Below are positions 7,455 to 15,275 of a DNA stretch of 31,084 nt, one piece after another (positions within the stretch are counted from its first letter, which is position 1; every line of letters begins with the position of its first letter). The position numbers and the translations under genes are program-made. The notes under the pieces were generated by a model. It saw only the letters and a program-made list of their open reading frames with translations, was not told the origin of the DNA and searched no databases. This DNA comes from SAR116 cluster bacterium (lineage in GTDB: Bacteria > Pseudomonadota > Alphaproteobacteria > Puniceispirillales > Puniceispirillaceae): positions 1-31,084 of the forward strand of contig SHBC01000005.1 of assembly GCA_004213025.1 (NCBI GenBank), written 5' to 3'.

Positions 7455-8147
7455 ATGTCACCTGTTTCAAAGTCGCCTCAGAGTTTCCCCACGGACGAGA
7501 TCCGGGATTGGGTATTCGATCTCGACAACACCATTTACCCGGCCAGGTCGCAGCTGTTCCTGCGCGTCGCCGTGCGGATCACCGATTTTGTCGCGCAGCA
7601 TTTCAAGGTGCCGCATGACGAGGCGCGGGTGATCCAGAAGGATCTGTTCTATCGCTATGGCACGACGATGCGCGGGCTGATGGTCGAGGAAAATCTGGCA
7701 CCCGAGGATTATCTGCATTTCGTGCATGACATTGATGTCAGCGACCTGCCGCGCGAAACCGAGCTTGACCAGCTTCTGGCGGGCCTGCCGGGGCGCAAGC
7801 ATATCTTCACCAACGGCACGGTGCCGCATGCCGAGAACATTCTCGACGCCTATGGCATCCGGCATCATTTCGACCATATCTTTGATATTGTCGGGGCTGA
7901 TTTCGTGCCGAAACCGGAACAGAAGGCGTTTGACAGCTTCGTTGCAACAACCGGCATCGACCCGCTTGGCGCGGTGATGGTCGAGGATATGGCGCGCAAT
8001 CTGGAACCGGCGCATGAGCTTGGCATGCGCACGGTATGGCTTGTCAGCGACCATGACTGGGCCGCCAAGGGGGCTGATGAGCCCTATGTGCATTTTGTCG
8101 CCGAGGATTTGAAGAGCTTCCTTTCGGCCCTTGCCATTCCGGCCTGA
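7455..8147 (+). CDS. HAD-family pyrimidine 5'-nucleotidase
   Basis: A 230-residue haloacid dehalogenase-type phosphatase of the pyrimidine 5'-nucleotidase group. All four HAD motifs are present: I FDLDNTIYP with nucleophile D22 and acid D24, II FTNG (118-121), III KPEQKAF (153-159) and IV MVEDMARNL (175-183). The residues between motifs I and II form a helical cap. It most likely removes phosphate from pyrimidine nucleotides, but related enzymes act on other small phosphates, so the substrate is inferred. It lies between argB and dapD, a common alphaproteobacterial arrangement. AGAAAGG precedes the ATG at a rather long distance. Confidence 0.88.
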   Translation: MSPVSKSPQSFPTDEIRDWVFDLDNTIYPARSQLFLRVAVRITDFVAQHFKVPHDEARVIQKDLFYRYGTTMRGLMVEENLAPEDYLHFVHDIDVSDLPRETELDQLLAGLPGRKHIFTNGTVPHAENILDAYGIRHHFDHIFDIVGADFVPKPEQKAFDSFVATTGIDPLGAVMVEDMARNLEPAHELGMRTVWLVSDHDWAAKGADEPYVHFVAEDLKSFLSALAIPA

Positions 8148-8159
8148 AAGGTCGATATC
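8131..8159 (+). promoter_or_regulatory. Candidate promoter of dapD
   Basis: A -35 box TTGCCA (8131-8136), a 17-nt spacer and a -10 box GATATC (8154-8159) overlap the end of the nucleotidase gene. The predicted transcript would start just upstream of the 14-bp repeat. The call rests on sequence match only. Confidence 0.4.
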
Positions 8160-8161
8160 AA

Positions 8162-8189
8162 CAAAAGAATAAATGCAAAAGAACAAATG
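8162..8189. repeat. 14-bp tandem repeat (2 copies) upstream of dapD
   Basis: CAAAAGAATAAATG (8162-8175) is followed directly by CAAAAGAACAAATG (8176-8189), one mismatch in 14. It is an A-rich patch in otherwise G+C-rich sequence. It would lie in the dapD leader if the candidate promoter is right. Confidence 0.8.
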
Positions 8190-8243
8190 ATGGTGAGGGC
8201 GCGGTGATTCCGGTCTCGCCGGATGAAACAAGTGGAGACGAAG

Positions 8244-9104
8244 ATGGATGTGGCGCAGCTGGAACAGGACATCAACGCGGCATGGGAGTCGCGTGATACC
8301 ATTGGTGCCGACACCGCGGGCCCGGTTCGTGATGCGGTATCAACGGCGCTCGGGATGCTGGACAGTGGCGAGGCGCGTGTTGCCGAGCCGCGCGGCGACC
8401 ATCAATGGCATGTCAATCAGTGGCTGAAGAAGGCCGTGCTGCTGTCCTTCAGGCTGAATGACATGGCGGTGATCCCGTCCGGCACCACCTATTCCGGCCA
8501 TGGCGAGGCTGCCTGGTGGGACAAGGTGCCGTCGAAATTCGCCGGCTGGGGCGAGACCGAGTTCCGCAATGCCGGCTTCCGTGCCGTTCCGGGCTGTGTC
8601 GTCCGGCATTCGGCGCATGTCGCCGCCGGCGCCGTGCTGATGCCAAGCTTTGTCAATCTCGGGGCCTATGTCGACAGTGGCACGATGGTCGATACCTGGG
8701 CGACGGTCGGGTCCTGCGCGCAGATCGGCAAGAATGTGCATCTGTCCGGCGGTGCCGGCATTGGCGGCGTTCTCGAGCCGCTGCAGGCCGGTCCGGTGGT
8801 GATCGAGGATGATTGCTTTATCGGCGCCAGATCAGAGGTTGTCGAGGGCGTGGTTGTCGAACAGGGCGCCGTGCTGTCGATGGGCGTCTTCATCGGCGCG
8901 TCGACAAAGATCGTCGACCGCGTCACCGGCGAGGTCCATATGGGCCGTGTTCCGGCCTATTCGGTTGTTGTTCCCGGCACGCTTCCCGGCAAGCCGCTTG
9001 CCGACGGATCGCCCGGGCCGTCGCTTGCCTGCGCCGTCATCATCAAGCAGGTCGATGAAAAGACACGCTCCAAAACGTCTGTCAACGAATTGCTGCGCGA
9101 CTGA
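8244..9104 (+). CDS. dapD: 2,3,4,5-tetrahydropyridine-2,6-dicarboxylate N-succinyltransferase
   Basis: A 286-residue left-handed beta-helix acyltransferase that succinylates tetrahydrodipicolinate in the succinylase branch of lysine and meso-diaminopimelate synthesis. Recognisable parts are [11 protein letters not shown] and [16 protein letters not shown] in the N-terminal domain. The hexapeptide helix contains [20 protein letters not shown] and [14 protein letters not shown], then [14 protein letters not shown]. The ATG at 8244 is chosen because GGAG lies 6 nt upstream and the protein then aligns with known DapD; an ATG at 8223 would add 7 residues. The stop overlaps the dapE start as TGATG, so the two consecutive pathway enzymes are coupled. 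Confidence 0.96.
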   Translation: MDVAQLEQDINAAWESRDTIGADTAGPVRDAVSTALGMLDSGEARVAEPRGDHQWHVNQWLKKAVLLSFRLNDMAVIPSGTTYSGHGEAAWWDKVPSKFAGWGETEFRNAGFRAVPGCVVRHSAHVAAGAVLMPSFVNLGAYVDSGTMVDTWATVGSCAQIGKNVHLSGGAGIGGVLEPLQAGPVVIEDDCFIGARSEVVEGVVVEQGAVLSMGVFIGASTKIVDRVTGEVHMGRVPAYSVVVPGTLPGKPLADGSPGPSLACAVIIKQVDEKTRSKTSVNELLRD

Positions 9105-10258
9105 TGGGCCCGGCGCCGTCGCATGCTGTCGAGCTGACGCAACGGTTGATCCGCTGCCCGTCGGTGACGCCGCATGAAGGCGGCGCGCTCGACTGTCTTG
9201 AGGGCGAGCTGACGGCGCTTGGCTTTGTCTGCCAGCGGCTGCCTTTCGGCACCGGCGATGACCGCATCGACAATCTGTTTGCCCGCCGCGGCAAAGATGG
9301 CCCGCATTTCAGTTTTGCCGGCCATACCGACGTTGTTCCGGTCGGTGACCGTGAGGCATGGACGCATGACCCGTTCGGCGCGGTGATCGAGGACGGGCGT
9401 CTGTATGGCCGTGGCGCGGCCGATATGAAAAGTGGCATTGCCGCCTTCATCGCCGCCATCGCCCGCCTTCCCGCCGATCTGGCCGACGGGTCGATCAGCC
9501 TGCTGATTACCGGCGATGAAGAGGGCGACGCCATCAACGGCACCGTGAAGATGGTCGAATGGGCGGCGGCGAATGGCCATCAGCCTGACATGTGCATCGT
9601 CGGCGAGCCGACCAACCCGACGGCGCTTGGCGATGTCATCAAGAATGGCCGGCGTGGCAGCCTGTCGGGTCATCTTGTCGTCGAGGGGCGGCAGGGACAT
9701 GTTGCCTATCCGCATCTTGCCGACAATCCGGTGACAAGGCTTCTGGCCATGCTGGCGCCGGTGAATGGCTGCGAGCTGGATGGCGGCACCTCGCATTTTG
9801 GCCCGTCGGTGGCGCATGTCACGACAATCGATGTCGGCAATCCGGCAACCAACGTCATTCCGGCGCGGGCTGAGGCGCGTTTCAACATCCGCTTCAATAC
9901 CGAACACAGTGCGGCCGGTCTGATCGGCTGGCTGGAAGAGCATTTTGCCAGGGTCGGCGGCGACTGGACGGTCAGCTGGAAATCGAATGCGGACCCCTTC
10001 ATCACCGCGCCCGGCCGGCTGACCGAGATGTTGTCGGATGCCAGCGAGGCTGTCACCGGCCGTCGTCCGGAGCTGTCGACAACCGGCGGCACCTCGGATG
10101 CGCGATTCATCACGAAGCTGTGTCCGGTGGCTGAATTCGGCCTTGTCGGACAGACCATGCACCAGGTCGACGAGCATGTGATGACCACGGATATCGACGG
10201 CCTCAGCGCGATCTATGAAGATTGTCTGCGCCGTTTCTTTGCCGGAGGCGCGGCGTGA
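9104..10258 (+). CDS. dapE: Succinyl-diaminopimelate desuccinylase
   Basis: A 384-residue M20-family zinc peptidase homologue that removes succinate from N-succinyl-LL-diaminopimelate in lysine and peptidoglycan precursor synthesis. Metal and catalytic motifs: FAGHTDVVPVGD (H74, D76), GRGAADMKSG (D107), LLITGDEEGDA (general base E139, ligand E140), GEPTNP and the final MHQVDEHV with the last histidine ligand. The internal lid or dimerisation domain includes VTTIDVGNPATNVIPARAE. The start is fixed by the 1-nt overlap with the dapD stop. The downstream membrane gene starts within the stop (GTGA). Confidence 0.96.
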   Translation: MGPAPSHAVELTQRLIRCPSVTPHEGGALDCLEGELTALGFVCQRLPFGTGDDRIDNLFARRGKDGPHFSFAGHTDVVPVGDREAWTHDPFGAVIEDGRLYGRGAADMKSGIAAFIAAIARLPADLADGSISLLITGDEEGDAINGTVKMVEWAAANGHQPDMCIVGEPTNPTALGDVIKNGRRGSLSGHLVVEGRQGHVAYPHLADNPVTRLLAMLAPVNGCELDGGTSHFGPSVAHVTTIDVGNPATNVIPARAEARFNIRFNTEHSAAGLIGWLEEHFARVGGDWTVSWKSNADPFITAPGRLTEMLSDASEAVTGRRPELSTTGGTSDARFITKLCPVAEFGLVGQTMHQVDEHVMTTDIDGLSAIYEDCLRRFFAGGAA

Positions 10259-10821
10259 ACGAGTCTGACAACTCATTGGCATTCGGGCGCCTTGCCGAGC
10301 TTTTCAAGCGCACGCTTCTGGTGATGCTTGGCCGCCGGCCGATCAGCGGCAGCTATGTGTTCGACGCGCCGGCGGTCTGGCAGGCGATCTGGGCATCGGT
10401 GATCTTCACCTTCATCGTGTCGGTCTATCCTGGCCTGCGCACCGGCATCGGCGTGCTGGCGGCGAACCTGATCCTGCAGATTGTCGCCGTTGTTCTGATG
10501 GTGCTGCTGTTCGCGGCGATCCTGCGCGGTGCCGGCCTCGCTGACAGGCTCTTTGCCTTCACCGTGCCGTTCCTGTGGGTCGAGAACGTCCAGCATCTTG
10601 TTGGCGGGCTGGTGCAGAATCTGGTCATTGTCTCCGGCGATGCGACGATGCTGATCCTGATCACGCCGCTGATCTTCTGGACCGTCTACTGGCTCTGGCG
10701 GATCGGCCGCGATCAGCTTGGCCGCGGCGGGTGGTTCGCCACCGGCCTGTTGTTCCTGTCATTCGTGATTGATGCCGGACTGTTCTTTTTCGTGCAGTCG
10801 CGCGTTCAGATGCCCGGATAA
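10255..10821 (+). CDS. Uncharacterised five-helix membrane protein
   Basis: A 188-residue protein I do not recognise with certainty. The GTG at 10255 overlaps the dapE stop as GTGA, and GGAGG lies 6 nt upstream, so the start is well supported and coupled to dapE. About five hydrophobic segments are visible (roughly 41-58, 65-90, 98-125, 130-150, 160-181) after a soluble N-terminal 30-40 residues with a LFKRTLLVMLGRRP stretch. It resembles small Yip1-like membrane proteins in outline only. Its stop is 15 nt from the convergent truA stop. Genetic linkage to dapD-dapE suggests co-expression, but a role in cell wall or lysine metabolism is only a guess. Confidence 0.75.
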   Translation: MNESDNSLAFGRLAELFKRTLLVMLGRRPISGSYVFDAPAVWQAIWASVIFTFIVSVYPGLRTGIGVLAANLILQIVAVVLMVLLFAAILRGAGLADRLFAFTVPFLWVENVQHLVGGLVQNLVIVSGDATMLILITPLIFWTVYWLWRIGRDQLGRGGWFATGLLFLSFVIDAGLFFFVQSRVQMPG

Positions 10822-10836
10822 TCTACAGCGGCTGAC

Positions 10837-11583
10837 CTATAGTGGATAGGTCACCTCGGTCAGATACAGCCCTTCCGGCGGGGCGGTCGGACCGGCGGCG
10901 GACCTGTCACGCGCCTGCAACGCCGCCGCGACATCATCCGGTGTCCATTTGCCGGTTCCCACCAGCGCCAGCGTGCCGACGATGTTGCGGACCTGATGAT
11001 GCAGAAATGACCGCGCCGCGGCATGCACATGCACTTCTTCGTCCGCCATTTCGACCCGCAGCTCATCAAGCGTTCGCAGCGGGCTGTCGGCCTGGCACTG
11101 GCTGGCCCGAAAGCTGGTGAAATCATGCCGCCCGACAAGATGTTCTGCCGCCTTTTGCATGACTGGCACATCGAGGTCGGCCCGGTGATGCCAGACCCGC
11201 CCGCGATCAAGTGCCGGCGGCGCGCGCCGCGGCAGGATGCGGTAGAGATAGCGCCTGCCGGTGGCGGAAAATCTGGCATGCGCGTCGGCCGGCACCTCGC
11301 GGGCGGCGCGGATGGTCACCGGATGCTCGCCTGTCAGCGCGTTCAGCGCCGCCATCACCCGCGGTGCATCGAACTTGTCCGGAACATCAAGATGCGCCAC
11401 CTGGCCAGTGGCATGGACGCCAGAATCGGTGCGGCCGGCACCCTGAACGGGGCAGTCCCCACCGGTCAGCTCGCGCGCCGCTTCCTCAAGGACCTGCTGC
11501 ACCGACAGGCCATTATCCTGACGCTGCCAGCCGACAAAGGGCCCGCCATCATATTCGATGGTGATGAAGATGCGGCGCGTCAT
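10837..11583 (-). CDS. truA: tRNA pseudouridine(38-40) synthase
   Basis: A 248-residue pseudouridine synthase that modifies positions 38-40 in the anticodon stem-loop of many tRNAs. Family marks: IEYDGGPFVGWQRQ at the N-terminus, the catalytic motif GAGRTDSGVHA with nucleophile D53, RRYLYRI, the HDFTSFRA motif, and SFLHHQVRNIVGTL near the C-terminus. The ATG at 11583 overlaps the fmt stop as ATGA, so it is translated as the last gene of def-fmt-truA. The length is typical. Confidence 0.96.
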   Translation of the reverse strand: MTRRIFITIEYDGGPFVGWQRQDNGLSVQQVLEEAARELTGGDCPVQGAGRTDSGVHATGQVAHLDVPDKFDAPRVMAALNALTGEHPVTIRAAREVPADAHARFSATGRRYLYRILPRRAPPALDRGRVWHHRADLDVPVMQKAAEHLVGRHDFTSFRASQCQADSPLRTLDELRVEMADEEVHVHAAARSFLHHQVRNIVGTLALVGTGKWTPDDVAAALQARDRSAAGPTAPPEGLYLTEVTYPL

Positions 11584-12530
11584 GCGCTGGCCATGGCGAC
11601 GGCGCTGCCGACCGATACCGGGTTGCCGTTCAGCCAGGCGCGCGCCGACATCGCTTTGCCGCTGGCGGGCTGCAGCTCATCAAGGATGATCTCACCAGCA
11701 CCGGTGCCGATCCGCATGCCGCCCTGCGGGTCAAGTCCCAGATAATGCCCCGGCGCGCCGGCGCTTGTCTCATCGCCACGTCTGGCGGTACGGACGCGGA
11801 TCCGTCCTTTTGGGCCGGTGAACCAGGCGCCCGGCACCGGGGTGAAGGCACGAATCTGCCGGTCGATCACCAGTGCCGGCAGCTGCCAGTCGATTTCGGC
11901 CTCGGCCGGGGTCATTTTCGGGGCATAGATCGCGGCCGCGTGATCCTGCGGTTGCTGCGTTTTGAGGATATCGGGGAGGCCCGCCACCACCTCGCCAAGC
12001 AGATCGGCGGTCAGCTCCGCCAGCCTGTCATGAAGGTTGGCGGCGGTTTCGGTATCGCCGATGGCGCATTCCCGGCGCGCCAGCACCGGCCCGGTATCAA
12101 GCCCGGCCTCCATCACCATCGCGCAGACGCCGGTTTTCGTGTCGCCAGCGGCGATGGCGCGCTGGATCGGTGCGGCGCCGCGCCAGCGTGGCAGCAGTGA
12201 GGCATGACCATTGATGCAGCCAAAGCGCGGCATCGCCAGCACATTCGGCGGCAGGATCAACCCATAGGCAACGACGATGAAGACATCCGCCTCGAGTGCT
12301 GCCAGCGCGCCAGCATCCGCAGCGGTTTTCAGGCTTTGTGGATGGCGAGTCGTCAGCCCACGTGCGGCGGCGTGCGCCGCCACCGGTTGCGGGGCCTCGC
12401 GCATGCCGCGGCCGGCGCGGCGTGGCGGCTGTGTGTAGACAGCCAGCACCTCATGCTCATCGGCAAGCCGGTCAAGCGTCGGAATGGCGAATCCCGGACT
12501 TCCCATGAAGACAATCCGCAGGCGCCTCAT
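11580..12530 (-). CDS. fmt: Methionyl-tRNA formyltransferase
   Basis: A 316-residue enzyme that formylates initiator Met-tRNA using 10-formyltetrahydrofolate. The N-terminal Rossmann domain starts RIVFMGSPGFAIPTL. The active site is INGHASLLPRWRGAAPIQRA with N107 and H109; D145 lies in EAGLDTGPVL. The SLLPRWRGAAPI signature is intact. A C-terminal OB-like domain (about residues 205-316) binds tRNA. The gene starts 9 nt after the def stop and overlaps truA by 4 nt. The def-fmt pairing links addition and removal of the formyl group. Confidence 0.96.
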   Translation of the reverse strand: MRRLRIVFMGSPGFAIPTLDRLADEHEVLAVYTQPPRRAGRGMREAPQPVAAHAAARGLTTRHPQSLKTAADAGALAALEADVFIVVAYGLILPPNVLAMPRFGCINGHASLLPRWRGAAPIQRAIAAGDTKTGVCAMVMEAGLDTGPVLARRECAIGDTETAANLHDRLAELTADLLGEVVAGLPDILKTQQPQDHAAAIYAPKMTPAEAEIDWQLPALVIDRQIRAFTPVPGAWFTGPKGRIRVRTARRGDETSAGAPGHYLGLDPQGGMRIGTGAGEIILDELQPASGKAMSARAWLNGNPVSVGSAVAMASA

Positions 12531-12539
12531 GGCTGGCCC

Positions 12540-13058
12540 CTAGTCGCCGCCATTGACCTGGCGAAGCTCTTTCAGGGCGCGCCGGACGATCATGTCGCGT
12601 TTCAGCCGCGAGATATGGTCGATGAACAGCACCCCGTCCAGATGGTCGATTTCGTGCTGCACGCAGGCGGCAAGAAGCCCCTCGCACCGCATCATCTGCT
12701 CCTCACCATCGATGTCGATATAGCGGACATCGACATGCGCCGGCCGTTTGACCTCGGCGGTCTGCTTCGGGATCGACAGGCAGCCTTCTTCCAGAATGGC
12801 TGTCTCGTCAGCGCTGGCGACAATCTCGGGATTGATCATTTTCAGCAGTTCCGGTGCCTCGTCCGGTCCGCAATCCATCACGATCAGCCGTTCCGAGACA
12901 TTGACCTGCGGTCCGGCAAGGCCGATCCCGGGCGCGTCATACATCGTTTCGGCCATGTCATCGAGAAGCTGGCGCACACCGTCCGTCACCTCGCGCACAG
13001 GCGCGGCCACCCGGCGAAGCACCGGGTCGGGGATGCAGATGATGGGGATCAGCGCCAT
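12540..13058 (-). CDS. def: Peptide deformylase
   Basis: A 172-residue iron or zinc hydrolase that removes the N-formyl group from new proteins. All three active-site motifs are intact: GIGLAGPQ (44-51), EEGCLSIP (90-97, metal ligand C93) and QHEIDHLDG (134-142, ligands H135 and H139, catalytic E136). The ATG at 13058 is chosen because the mature family begins MALIPI-like and GGCAGGG lies just upstream; the longer frame from 13082 adds 8 unconserved residues. It heads the def-fmt-truA operon on the minus strand. Confidence 0.96.
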   Translation of the reverse strand: MALIPIICIPDPVLRRVAAPVREVTDGVRQLLDDMAETMYDAPGIGLAGPQVNVSERLIVMDCGPDEAPELLKMINPEIVASADETAILEEGCLSIPKQTAEVKRPAHVDVRYIDIDGEEQMMRCEGLLAACVQHEIDHLDGVLFIDHISRLKRDMIVRRALKELRQVNGGD

Positions 13059-13095
13059 AGCCCTGCCTTTCCTGGCCGTCACAAATCAGGCCCTT

Positions 13096-13124
13096 GGAGT
13101 AGGGGATGCCGGCGAAGCAGTCAA
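13096..13124 (-). promoter_or_regulatory. Candidate promoter of def-fmt-truA
   Basis: On the minus strand there is a -35 box TTGACT (13124-13119), a 17-nt spacer and a -10 box TACTCC (13101-13096). The start would be near 13089, about 31 nt before the def ATG. A weaker plus-strand pair, TTGCAG (13126-13131) and CAGACT (13149-13154) with a 17-nt spacer, lies back to back and may serve rmuC. Confidence 0.55.
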
Positions 13125-13223
13125 GTTGCAGTCGGCCGGTGGTCATGCCAGACTGCGATGACTGGCCATGGCGATGATTCTGCGCCGCCGGACGAACCAG
13201 TCAGACCTGCTCTCCAGACGGAT

Positions 13224-14345
13224 ATGTCACCCATGCCGCTCGATATGATGATCATTCTTCTTGCGCTTGCCGTCATCGCCGGGCTTGTCGTCATGCTGAT
13301 GCGCCAGCGAACCGGGGGGCAGGATGGCGAGACACTGTCCGAGCTGAAGGGTCAACTGGCGCAGCTGGCCGCACAATCCGGCGAGCTCCACAAGACCGTC
13401 GCCGCGCAGATGCAGGATACCGAGGGCCGCCTTGGCACCCGCCTTGAGAACTCGCTTCGCGACCAGAATGACCGCACCAACCGCTCGCTCACCGGGATGG
13501 CCGAGAAACTTGCCGTGATCGAGCAGGCGAATGCCCATATCTCGGCGCTGTCCGGTCAGGTTGGCGAGTTGCAGAACATCCTGTCGAACAAGCAGGCGCG
13601 TGGCAGTTTTGGCGAAGTGCAGCTGGAAAATCTGGTTCGCGACGCGCTTCCCGAAAGCGCCTTCAGTTTCCAGCACACGCTTGGCAATGGCCGCCGTGTC
13701 GATTGCCTGCTTGATATGCCGGCACCGCCAGGCGCGATCTGTATCGACTCCAAATTTCCGCTGGAATCCTACCGCGCGCTGACCACCGCCAATGGCGAGG
13801 TCGAGCGCAATGCGGCGCGCCGGATGATGGAAACAGATGTGAAGAAACATATCGTTGACATCGCTGAGCGCTACATCATTCCGGGCGAGACGGCAGACAG
13901 CGCGATCATGTTCCTGCCGTCGGAATCGGTCTATGCCGAAATCAATCTTCAGCTTCCCAAGCTTGTCGAGGAAAGCCGCCGCCGCCGCGTCTATATGGCC
14001 GGGCCGGACAATCTGATGCTGATCCTGCATACGGTGCGGGCGATCCTTCGCGATGCGCGGATGCATGAGGCCGCCGGTGTCATCAAGGCCGAGGTCGAGA
14101 CGATGTTGCAGGATGTCTCGCGGCTTGATGAACGGATCAAGAAGCTGGCAACGCATTTCGGTCAGGTGGAAAAGGATATCGACGACATCCAGATCTCCAG
14201 CCGCAAGATTTCGTCACGCGGGGCGAAGATCACCCAGATCGATGTCAGTGATGAGAGCGCCCCCCCGCCCGAACTGGCGCCCGAACTGGCACCCGAACTG
14301 GCGCCCGAATTGCCAGGCGACCCGGCCGGCAGGGGCGATCACTGA
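13224..14345 (+). CDS. rmuC: RmuC-family DNA recombination protein
   Basis: A 373-residue RmuC protein, a family linked to limiting recombination at inverted repeats. It has an N-terminal membrane helix (about 7-25, IILLALAVIAGLVVMLM) and a coiled coil (about 30-125). The conserved nuclease-like core contains NKQARGSFGEVQLENLVRD, DCLLDMP and CIDSKFPLESYRAL, then FLPSESVYAEI and the segment ending GPDNLMLILHTVRAILRD. It is shorter than the E. coli protein (475 residues), mostly through a shorter coiled coil. The C-terminus carries PELA repeats from a 12-bp tandem duplication (14268-14315). The ATG at 13224 is one of several close candidates (13233, 13245). The stop overlaps convergent recR by 7 nt. 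The frame stays open far upstream but that part is antisense to def and fmt. Confidence 0.93.
   Translation: MSPMPLDMMIILLALAVIAGLVVMLMRQRTGGQDGETLSELKGQLAQLAAQSGELHKTVAAQMQDTEGRLGTRLENSLRDQNDRTNRSLTGMAEKLAVIEQANAHISALSGQVGELQNILSNKQARGSFGEVQLENLVRDALPESAFSFQHTLGNGRRVDCLLDMPAPPGAICIDSKFPLESYRALTTANGEVERNAARRMMETDVKKHIVDIAERYIIPGETADSAIMFLPSESVYAEINLQLPKLVEESRRRRVYMAGPDNLMLILHTVRAILRDARMHEAAGVIKAEVETMLQDVSRLDERIKKLATHFGQVEKDIDDIQISSRKISSRGAKITQIDVSDESAPPPELAPELAPELAPELPGDPAGRGDH
14268..14315 (+). repeat. 12-bp in-frame tandem repeat at the rmuC 3' end
   Basis: CCCGAACTGGCG (14268-14279) is followed by three further copies with 1-2 changes (14280-14291, 14292-14303, 14304-14315). These encode PELAPELAPELAPELP. 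Its unit length matches repeats seen between genes and in other protein tails of this window. Confidence 0.9.
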
Positions 14346-14935
14346 CCGCCGATCCGCCCGCGCGCTTTCAGCGCCTGTGCCAATGTGCCGTCATCAAGGA
14401 AATCCAGCTCGCCGCCAACCGGTACGCCATGCGCCAGCCTTGTTACCTCGATCGAGAGCGGGGCCAGCTTTTCATGCAGGTAATGCGCGGTTGTCTGTCC
14501 TTCGACGGTGGCTGGCAGGGCGAGGATCACCTCGCCGACATCTTCGCGCGCACGGATCAACAGCCTGTCGATATTGAGTTCTGACGGGCCGCGCCCGTCA
14601 ATGGCGCTGAGCGTGCCGCCAAGGACGTGATACAGCCCGCGATAGACGGCGGCGCGCTCCATCGCCCAGAGATCCCCCACATCCTCGACAACGCAGATGG
14701 TCTGCCGGTCGCGCTGCGTATCGCGGCACAGGACGCAGACATCACCGGTATCGAGATTGCCGCAATCGGCGCAGCTGCGAATGCTGCGCGCCACCTGACC
14801 CAGATCCTCGGCAAGTGGCAGCATCAGCCGGTCACGGTTCTGCAGCAGATGAAGCACTGCCCGCCGGGCCGAACGCGGTCCAAGCCCGGGAAGGCGCGCC
14901 ATCCGGCGGATCAGATTGTCGAGCTGCGAATCCAT
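14339..14935 (-). CDS. recR: Recombination mediator protein RecR
   Basis: A 198-residue protein of the RecFOR pathway, which loads RecA at gaps. It has an N-terminal helix-hairpin-helix (LARLPGLGPRSARR-like, about 12-25). A four-cysteine zinc finger (C55, C58, C67, C70) follows, then a Toprim domain starting ICVVEDVGDLWAME (80-93), and the C-terminal Walker B-like region with LARLAHGVPVGGELDFLDD-type sequence. The length equals the family norm. It follows ybaB by 13 nt on the minus strand as the last gene of dnaX-ybaB-recR, an association seen in very many bacteria. Confidence 0.97.
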   Translation of the reverse strand: MDSQLDNLIRRMARLPGLGPRSARRAVLHLLQNRDRLMLPLAEDLGQVARSIRSCADCGNLDTGDVCVLCRDTQRDRQTICVVEDVGDLWAMERAAVYRGLYHVLGGTLSAIDGRGPSELNIDRLLIRAREDVGEVILALPATVEGQTTAHYLHEKLAPLSIEVTRLAHGVPVGGELDFLDDGTLAQALKARGRIGGQ

Positions 14936-14948
14936 CAGACCCCCGGGA

Positions 14949-15275
14949 TCAGAAGGGCAGTGACATGCCTGGTGGCAATGGCAGGCCGCCGGTAATGTCC
15001 TTCATCCGTGCCGCCATCGCCGAATCGGCCTCGCCCTTTGCGTTGTTTGTCGCCAGGCAGATCATATCCTCGAGGATCGAGACATCGTCAGCATCAATGG
15101 CGGCCGGATCGATCTTCACGCCGCGCATCTCACCCTTGCCGGTGACAATCACCGTCACAGCGCCGCCGCCAACGCTGGCGGTGAATTCGGTATCGGCCAT
15201 TTCCTGTTGCAGCGCTTCCATGCGCGACTGCATCTCCTGAACCTTCTTCATCATGCCGGCCATGTTGCGCATCAT
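14949..15275 (-). CDS. ybaB: YbaB/EbfC family nucleoid-associated protein
   Basis: A 108-residue protein of the YbaB/EbfC family, small dimeric DNA-binding proteins with a tweezer-like shape. Marks are the Met- and Gln-rich N-terminal helix (MAGMMKKVQEMQSRMEALQQ) and the central segment GGGAVTVIVTGKGEMRGVKI, followed by DPAAIDADDVSILEDMI. The ATG at 15275 overlaps the dnaX stop as ATGA. It lies between dnaX and recR, its usual place. Confidence 0.96.
   Translation of the reverse strand: MMRNMAGMMKKVQEMQSRMEALQQEMADTEFTASVGGGAVTVIVTGKGEMRGVKIDPAAIDADDVSILEDMICLATNNAKGEADSAMAARMKDITGGLPLPPGMSLPF

Noticed and set aside
12204..13223. Long upstream extension of the rmuC frame (713 residues in total)
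   Set aside because: This part is antisense to fmt and def, whose products are clearly recognisable. RmuC begins naturally at its membrane helix near 13224.
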